Shown: in pieces, positions 59,401 to 64,000 of the stretch
Layout: each line of letters starts with the position of its first letter
Position numbering within the stretch: position 1 is the stretch's first letter
Origin: Siderastrea siderea
Taxonomy: Eukaryota > Cnidaria > Anthozoa > Scleractinia > Rhizangiidae
NCBI GenBank assembly: GCA_964030785.1
Contig: OZ034977.1
Coordinates: forward strand, 33,989,152 to 34,053,151
Reading direction: 5' to 3'
Length of the DNA stretch: 64,000 nucleotides
Made by a program: the position numbers and the translations under genes
The notes under the pieces: model-generated
The model's database searches: none
What the model was told of the DNA's origin: nothing
The model's input: the letters and a program-made list of their open reading frames with translations, nothing else

Positions 59401-62400
59401 TATTTTTACTACTTCGAATAAATTTGATAGCGTTTGCCAATCGCTGTTTCAATTTTGCTGATGATTTATCTTTCATGCTCCTACTGTTACAGTTTTAATT
59501 CCTTGCTAAATTTAGTTTCATGTGTCTTGACTGCCTACAGAAATTGTAAGAAATGGAGGTGGCTTTCGTTACTTTTAGGGGACTCGCGCTATATAGAGAA
59601 AAATTGTCTGAATGCACGCGCAAAAATGACGAATTTAATTCACTCGCAAAAATGACGAATTCAATTAATTGTACAAAGTTTAGAAATAACTAAATTCAAC
59701 AATAACAACGCTAACCGTCGTAGAATCAGTGCTTAACCCTAAACAGAAGTATAGATGAGTTCTTAGGCCTAATCACTATCGATCAGTGCTTAACCCTAAA
59801 TACTGTAGATGAGTGTTTAACCATTTTTCATTTTGTTTTCATTTGTTTTTCTCGCTAATAAACGCTCGTCATCAAATTTGTCACTCGTCATTTTTGCGCG
59901 TGCATTCAAACAGTTTTTCACTGGTTTTTTTCCTATGTATCGCGAGTCCCCTAAAAGTAACGATAGCCATGGAGGTTCATCATCAAATTATAGAGAACTC
60001 TTGCTGCATTTGTGGAGCTAACCTTCAAGTTAAAGGAAAACGAAAGACAAAGTGTAATCTCTTCTGGCAACAAATCTCTCAATTGTGGCAACAAAATGTG
60101 GCTTTGGTTTCCCCAGATGTACACCCTTTGCATGTGTGGCACAATAAATGTAGATCTCTGTGTGCCAAGGTTTTTTTATCACTGCTTGTTCAATTTGCAA
60201 TGCAAAGATTCTGATTATCTCCGTAACAAATTACCAGTAATTATAATTTTAAATGTTATTCCAAAACATATATTAAAAATTTCCCTGAGTAGGAGATAAG
60301 CATTTTTATATAAATTATAACCAGATAGTAGGTCCAAAACAAGCAGGCAGGAGGGGGGGCTACATCCCTGTGAATGGGTTCTCCTCATTAAGCATAATTT
60401 TATGGATGAGGCTGTGGCAGCAATAACAACAGGCCTGACAAATGTTGAAGAAGGAGGGAAGATGGAAGTACAGGTTTGTTGGAAAATATTAGTTAAAGTG
60501 CACTTGTATGTGCAAGAGGGGAAACTACAGGAAGAATAGTTATTTTAGTTTTCTCCTCCATTCCATCTTTCCCAGTGCCCTCTGCTAAATTATCTTGGGC
60601 CATTATGTGCATGCTGGGGACAAGGCAGTAAGATTACAGTACCTGTCAGGAACATTATAATGATATAGTTCTTGTTATTAGAGAATCAAAAGAATCTCTG
60701 AATTGTGCCAGATATGACCTGGCAGGGCTGTAGCCAGTATAACTGTGGCAATGTCCATGGTTAAATTCTTTTCCTTGGTATTTACTTTCCCCTTCAAAAA
60801 AAAAACAACGTAAAAAGAGACTTAGGCAAGTGCCTCGGTTTGCCTCAAAGCAGCTACGGCCCTGCTTGGGTATTTTCACAAAGCTCTCCTAACTAAGATA
60901 TAATCCTCTGTGTATTGTTTCATAACAATAGGCTTTTATTAAGAACCAATACTTAGGGTACATCATAGATGAGAAGGGCTTTGTGAATCCTCCCCATGAT
61001 TTGCTCAGTTATCATGCAAATTAAATCAACAAATTAAAAATTGTTTTTGTGATTTGTTTCTAGGTGGATGGAGGAACAAAGAAGAATAAGATGTAGAGAG
61101 TTGACACGAAATAAAATAGTATTAACCTGAAACATTTTGACTGCTTATTTCTTCTTTCACATTTGCATTTTTGTCTCGATAACAAGAACAAATTAAACGT
61201 TCCCAGGCTTAGATGAAATATATTGCAACCAAGGATTTTTCAATTTACACTCACAATAAACCCTCTGACACCCTTCAGGATCTGAGATGACTTTTAAAAT
61301 TATATGAAAAATGTTCTGCTAGCAATACATGAACATAAATGTACTTTTCTATGTACTTTTACACTTTGGCAATCACAGGATTTATATCACCACAGAATGA
61401 AATTTTCAGGTGAATCCTGCAAGGGCAATTAAGTGTGACTGCAAAACAATTTCAAAGACCAACATTTATTGCTCCATTTCACCTTTCTTGGTACAGGCAT
61501 TTACCAATCCCTATACTGAAATGCAAACTACAGTATTATATCAAGCTCTATGGCACCTTTTCTAGCCATGCTTTATGTTTTACAAAAAATCACAAAAAAT
61601 TAAAAAATACAAAGTCTGAACGAAATGCGATAATATGACAAGCTCGCTCCATATTTTTTCAGTCTTAGATGAAGGGGCGCTTTCAATGATACCTCGCATT
61701 ACAGGCTCGACTTAACAATTAGCCCTTAACTTAAAATACAATGATATGTGGGCACATTCGATAAAAGAAAGAAAACACACAACTTAAGCCCGGGCCAAAC
61801 GAGTAAGAGTTGATGAGAATTGAGAGTTTTCGTCGACTCCCATTGACTATCATCAACTCGGGCCAAACCAGAACGAGAGTTATCAAAAGTCCGTCACGAG
61901 TGACGCGTTCATTTCGTTATGCTTTAGAGAAAACTCTCGATGACTCTCATGACAAATTTAAGCACGTTCAAAGTCGAGGAGGGCGCAAGAGTTCAGGCCA
62001 AGCCGCCCAAACGAGAGCGAGAGTTTGACCTCTCATAAACTCCGTAAACTCTCTTCGATTGACCAGTGCTTAAACTAAATAAAACTAAAAAGTGTAGACT
62101 TACGGGAAGAGAAAGCGAACTCCGACCGTTTTTATGTTGGCAATAAGCTCGTTTACAACTTCAGAGCTGCAAACATGACAAAGAAAAAAGATTACGGCAC
62201 GAAATTAAATAAAAATCGTATGTACTTTCCTCGCGCTTGTCCGCCATCTTGAATTTTGCTGCAGAGAATATTGTTATGAAATGCGATCCAATGTTTTGAT
62301 CGATGACGTTTCGTGACGTAGAACAATTGTTTTCGTTTCTTCCAGAACTGGTATCCTCCCGAACTGCTAAATGACAACAAATGTGGAACATAATGATCTA

Positions 62401-63717
62401 CACATATTTACAATTTTATTGCTGACCAAGGACCAAAGGAAAGTGTGTCTTTTTTTCCTGTGGGTAACTACAGGATCTTTCATAAATTATAACAAGATTG
62501 ATTAAAAATTAGTTATAATTCTCTTTTTGTTTCACATAGCATCATGCTGAAGTTTTTCTTGGTGCAATGGATACTACCTTCCTCTTGGCTTATGCTGTGG
62601 TAAGGCCACTGCAGTTTTACAATCCAGAACTGATGTACATGTACTAACAGTCTAACATCTTGTATCGCATTCCAGTGTACTCTTTTGATTGCATTATTTT
62701 GCATTATTTATTGTGTTTATGATCTGCAAGCATAGCTTAAATTTATCCAACTTCAGTTTTAACAGATATAATGTACTATCAGCTTACTCTTGCTGCATGA
62801 ATTCTTGTTTGGTGAACTTGATTTTGAGTGATGCCTAAAAGGCTTCCAATGATAACATGAGGGTTCTTAATCAGTTTTTCGTAGAATTGATTTTTTTGCA
62901 AATTGTACGTCATACTGGTCGCAAAATGACTCGTGACTCATGTTTGAAAATAATAATATTAATGTAGAATGGTGTTAGATATTTAATTGTTGACTACTGG
63001 GCTAAGTTTTTTAGGAGTGACTTGCCGACAAAGGCCTGTTAAGCAAATAGATTATAATTTTATTTGTCCATAGAAAATATGAATGGCTAGTCATATGTCA
63101 TAGACTTACTTGTAACTAAAATAATTATTTAATAATATATTAACTATATGAAAAATGTAAGGTAATTAAAAACAAACAAACAAAAGTACCCAGTAATTCT
63201 ATTTTCAAGGAAACTTAATATGTGATCACTGTTTGTCAGCAAGCAGCTGACGATGTTTGAAGTGATGTTCCAATCAACCCTTGTATGATCCCAATTTATT
63301 TAGGAACATTTGCGAGTGACAGTAGGTGGGTATTTACTCCATGTTCCCCAGCATATTTTTTGAGAATGCCATCAAAAAAGATGAAGTCAAGCATGCAGCT
63401 ACATTGTAGTTTAGCTGTCTATAAAATACTAACAGTTTCCTCTGAAAATGGCTATGGTAACCATGATTGCTCACCTAAATCTTGTTTGGCAATTTATTCT
63501 GTTTTGCCTTTTGTCAATAAAATATTCATTCTTCTCAATTATTTAGACAATTTTGAGTGGTCCCACCAAGTCAGGATAATCAAAGTTTGACTGTGTATTT
63601 TAAGTATCCCCTGGTTTGTCTTCATTAATTATTTATAATAAGATATTGCCTTTTTTGCTAACTAAAACCTTGTGCTTTTCCACAGGGTCTGTACATAAGT
63701 GGAATTTTGGGTGACAG
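47473..63717 (+). CDS. SLC37A3: SLC37A3-like major-facilitator transporter (3'-partial)
   Basis: Five exons are in the window: 47473-47534, 51464-51563, 52965-52997 (33 bp), 62540-62599 and 63686-63717. All phases agree and the gene continues past the window end. The N-terminus reads MASHRRWTLHHLVVFVLTFL, the first membrane helix. It is followed by RKAFSNVKDVMQKEW, an acidic loop (NNSVTVDPPE, LWENRGFFKDE), then FLGAMDTTFLLAYAV and GLYISGILGDR, the second helix and the conserved G-x-x-x-D-R loop of the superfamily. This order matches SLC37 sugar-phosphate antiporter homologues and is closest to SLC37A3, a 12-helix membrane protein; its substrate is not shown by this sequence. Intron 2 appears to start with GC rather than GT (gag then gcgagt at 51564). 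Introns 1 and 3 are swollen by transposons. Other SLC37 paralogues remain possible. Confidence 0.85.
48340..48725. repeat. 207-bp tandem duplication inside the TA-flanked element
   Basis: The block starting aaaacactctgcttttgaag at 48351 recurs at 48558. The copies differ by about 15-20 percent. Its - strand frames give a repeated peptide that is unlikely to be a gene. Confidence 0.85.
48890..49125. repeat. Dispersed ggggcgaac repeat, copy 2 (inverted)
   Basis: This is the reverse complement of the 46684-46860 segment, extended outward by a part ending at about 48890. That outer part also matches 49955-50085 in inverse orientation. It lies within the 2.7-kb TA-flanked element. Confidence 0.75.
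49950..50085. repeat. Dispersed ggggcgaac repeat, copy 3
   Basis: Repeated phrases such as tggggcgaactc, ggaggcgaact, ggggctaactcg and cggggcgaaaccactg are followed by gttactgtagcacg. This is the inverse of the outer part of copy 2. Confidence 0.75.
50965..51080 (+). mobile_element. Degenerate SINE body
   Basis: The stretch catccaggagggagtagtaac, then cttagttgcttcctgttaca, then gagcctcttggcgg resembles the body of the SINE at 14226-14412. The tRNA-like head is not recognisable. It lies in SLC37A3 intron 1. Confidence 0.45.
53470..54620 (+). pseudogene. Retrotransposon gag-like ORF, frameshifted
   Basis: The ATG at 53470 opens a Pro/Ala/Ser-rich N-terminal region (QTVQTAMAAERERLAAP). It continues to a conserved helical block with RRIEDIASWMEAFAIF and HFPHRWKDLMQYQLLIL. 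Near 54260-54285 the frame shifts, and the next frame carries VWLAYDQVFHEHAA followed by a Cys/His cluster (CKSWNKGRC, YASCRYAHRCSVC, AHRTIVC) typical of the gag C-terminus in this group. It belongs to the 53243-58489 element and would package element RNA; it is not functional as it stands. Confidence 0.8.
55070..56696 (+). pseudogene. Reverse transcriptase and RNase H, frameshifted
   Basis: The upstream part (QFTLDLAGHPDRQAVAYVL, VIDDYLALEVSRCRVAGPFP) is in one frame and shifts near 55395. RT motifs follow in the next frame: VIPKKGQIGKWHLIVDLSSP, MAKFDVEAAYHNVAVHPED, LALPFGLHSAPYIFNAVAD and the catalytic box HYLDDF. After a TAA at 56074-56076 and another frame change comes RNase H: VEVTWDAAGSLGFGA, YKELFP, FRTDNEAVVHIL and NNIADALS, which supply the Asp/Glu catalytic set. 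The YLDD box form is usual in this order. The two frame breaks make it inactive. Confidence 0.88.
56741..57676 (+). pseudogene. Tyrosine recombinase (integrase) with two in-frame stops
   Basis: One frame runs through the whole region, interrupted by TGA at 57011-57013 and TAA at 57359-57361. The N-terminal SAM-like part includes TLCLFATFLANSVQHATIKVYLSAV. The catalytic part includes FWAACNLAYFGFLHSAEF, RIKASKTDPFRKG, the RHSFR box and GRWTSNAYLTYIRTP with the nucleophilic Tyr. This enzyme integrates circular DNA copies in the DIRS order, in place of a DDE integrase. The intact catalytic boxes on either side of the stops suggest recent decay. Confidence 0.88.
59174..59546. repeat. Tandem duplication of about 190 bp
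   Basis: Two copies begin tgataaatcagtga at 59174 and 59367 and end cttgactgcctacagaaatt, with scattered indels. It ends just before the 408-bp MITE. Confidence 0.85.
59553..59976. mobile_element. 408-bp MITE with 8-bp target duplication
   Basis: The element spans 59561-59968. Its ends ggctttcgttacttttagg and, inverted, ggctatcgttacttttagg extend through gggactcgcg. A second inverted block, gcacgcgcaaaaatgacga, lies further in. The 8-bp atggaggt occurs at 59553-59560 and 59969-59976. An 8-bp duplication points to hAT or a related superfamily. It has no coding capacity. Confidence 0.9.
60365..61096 (+). CDS. Possible 3' end of a small nested gene
   Basis: An open stretch to 60472 reads FMDEAVAAITTGLTNVEE, then GGKMEVQ, and ends with a gtttgt donor. 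An exon at 61064-61096 follows a good acceptor, keeps the phase and reads VDGGTKKNKM then stop. AATAAA follows at 61110, 14 bp after the stop, as expected for a real 3' end. Upstream exons are not clear: a Cys-rich frame at 59969-60170 (SCCICGANLQVKGKRK) and a start-like ATG near 58859 followed by a gtaagt donor are candidates. I do not recognise the protein. It lies in the same orientation inside SLC37A3 intron 3, so it could also be a retro-derived or unused fragment. Confidence 0.3.
61795..62060. repeat. Degenerate repeat tract, gggccaaacgagag and aactctcgat words
   Basis: The words gggccaaac, gagagtt and actctc(g/a)atga recur on both strands, giving several potential hairpins. The style is that of a dispersed repeat with internal inverted repeats. 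It has no clear ends and no coding capacity. Confidence 0.55.
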
Positions 63718-64000
63718 GTATGATGATTTTAGACCATTATTTCACAGAATGTTTCACCAAATCTGAGTGGTGCTTCTAATTGGTTTGCCGTACTGTTTCA
63801 AATTTATTTTAACCAATCTAAATTTATTACTGTATGGACCTGGATTATGCTATTTCATTCAAAATAATAAGTGTTAATACACCACATAATTTATGTTGCT
63901 TTATGTATGGGCCATTAGTGCCAGTGTTTTCAAGCAGTGCACTATGTACATTTGGGATATGTTTTGCACAGACATTCAGTTGTTCCTTGGATGAATTTAT

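Larger units (their letters stand above)
52998..62539. other. 9.5-kb SLC37A3 intron 3, mostly mobile DNA
   Basis: It contains the Ngaro/PAT-like retroelement (53243-58489), a tandem duplication (59174-59546), a 408-bp MITE (59561-59968), a possible small gene tail (about 60365-61096) and a degenerate repeat tract (61795-62060). Outside these I see no supported exon. Confidence 0.7.

Noticed and set aside
62161..62391. - strand start with KMADKREES as a first exon
   Set aside because: The start context is gene-like, but no GT donor follows in frame and no downstream exon could be linked.

Overview
The window is animal nuclear DNA: AT-rich and intron-rich, with GT-AG splice sites and many small transposons. 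The host genes, the FLYWCH-MULE and split-direct-repeat retroelement families and the repeat style suggest a cnidarian, most likely an anthozoan such as a stony coral. The organism call is inference. Gene models were spliced by eye, checking reading-frame phase at every junction. There is a 200-base assembly gap at 23701-23900.

Layout. (1) 1-1484 is satellite and microsatellite sequence. (2) 1485-11526, + strand: the last ten coding exons of NEDD1, a WD40 protein that recruits gamma-tubulin; its 5' exons lie outside the window. (3) 11527-17152: intergenic, with inverted-repeat elements, a SINE remnant and a G-run. (4) 17153-28852, + strand: a ten-exon gene for a 530-residue coiled-coil protein that I cannot name. 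Its introns hold small palindromic elements, the gap and a tandem array of a 256-bp tRNA-like unit. (5) 30994-47353, - strand: a ten-exon gene whose phases all agree and which encodes about 1214 residues. It joins a Mutator-like (MULE) transposase domain, a SWIM zinc finger, a Ulp1/SENP-type C48 cysteine protease domain and a C-terminal PHD-type finger. This is the most unusual object here and looks like a domesticated transposase. (6) 47473 to beyond the window end, + strand: the first five coding exons of an SLC37A3-like transporter. Its start codon lies 119 bp from that of the MULE gene, so the two genes probably share a divergent promoter.

Mobile DNA is layered into the introns. Intron 1 of the MULE fusion gene holds, on the opposite strand, a broken transposase of a different FLYWCH-MULE family, itself split by a TA-flanked element. 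Other introns of the fusion gene hold two very small palindromic elements, each with perfect 9-bp target duplications, and a 1.4-kb foldback element. SLC37A3 intron 1 holds a 2.7-kb TA-flanked element. SLC37A3 intron 3 (9.5 kb) holds a decayed Ngaro/PAT-like tyrosine-recombinase retrotransposon (about 5.2 kb, split direct repeats) and a 408-bp element with an 8-bp target duplication.

NEDD1 acts at centrosomes and spindles, and SLC37A3 is a membrane transporter. The fusion protein, with its DNA-binding-type, protease and PHD modules, is most simply read as a chromatin- or SUMO-related protein; that role is inferred. No operons, CRISPR arrays, rRNA genes or convincing functional tRNA genes were seen.
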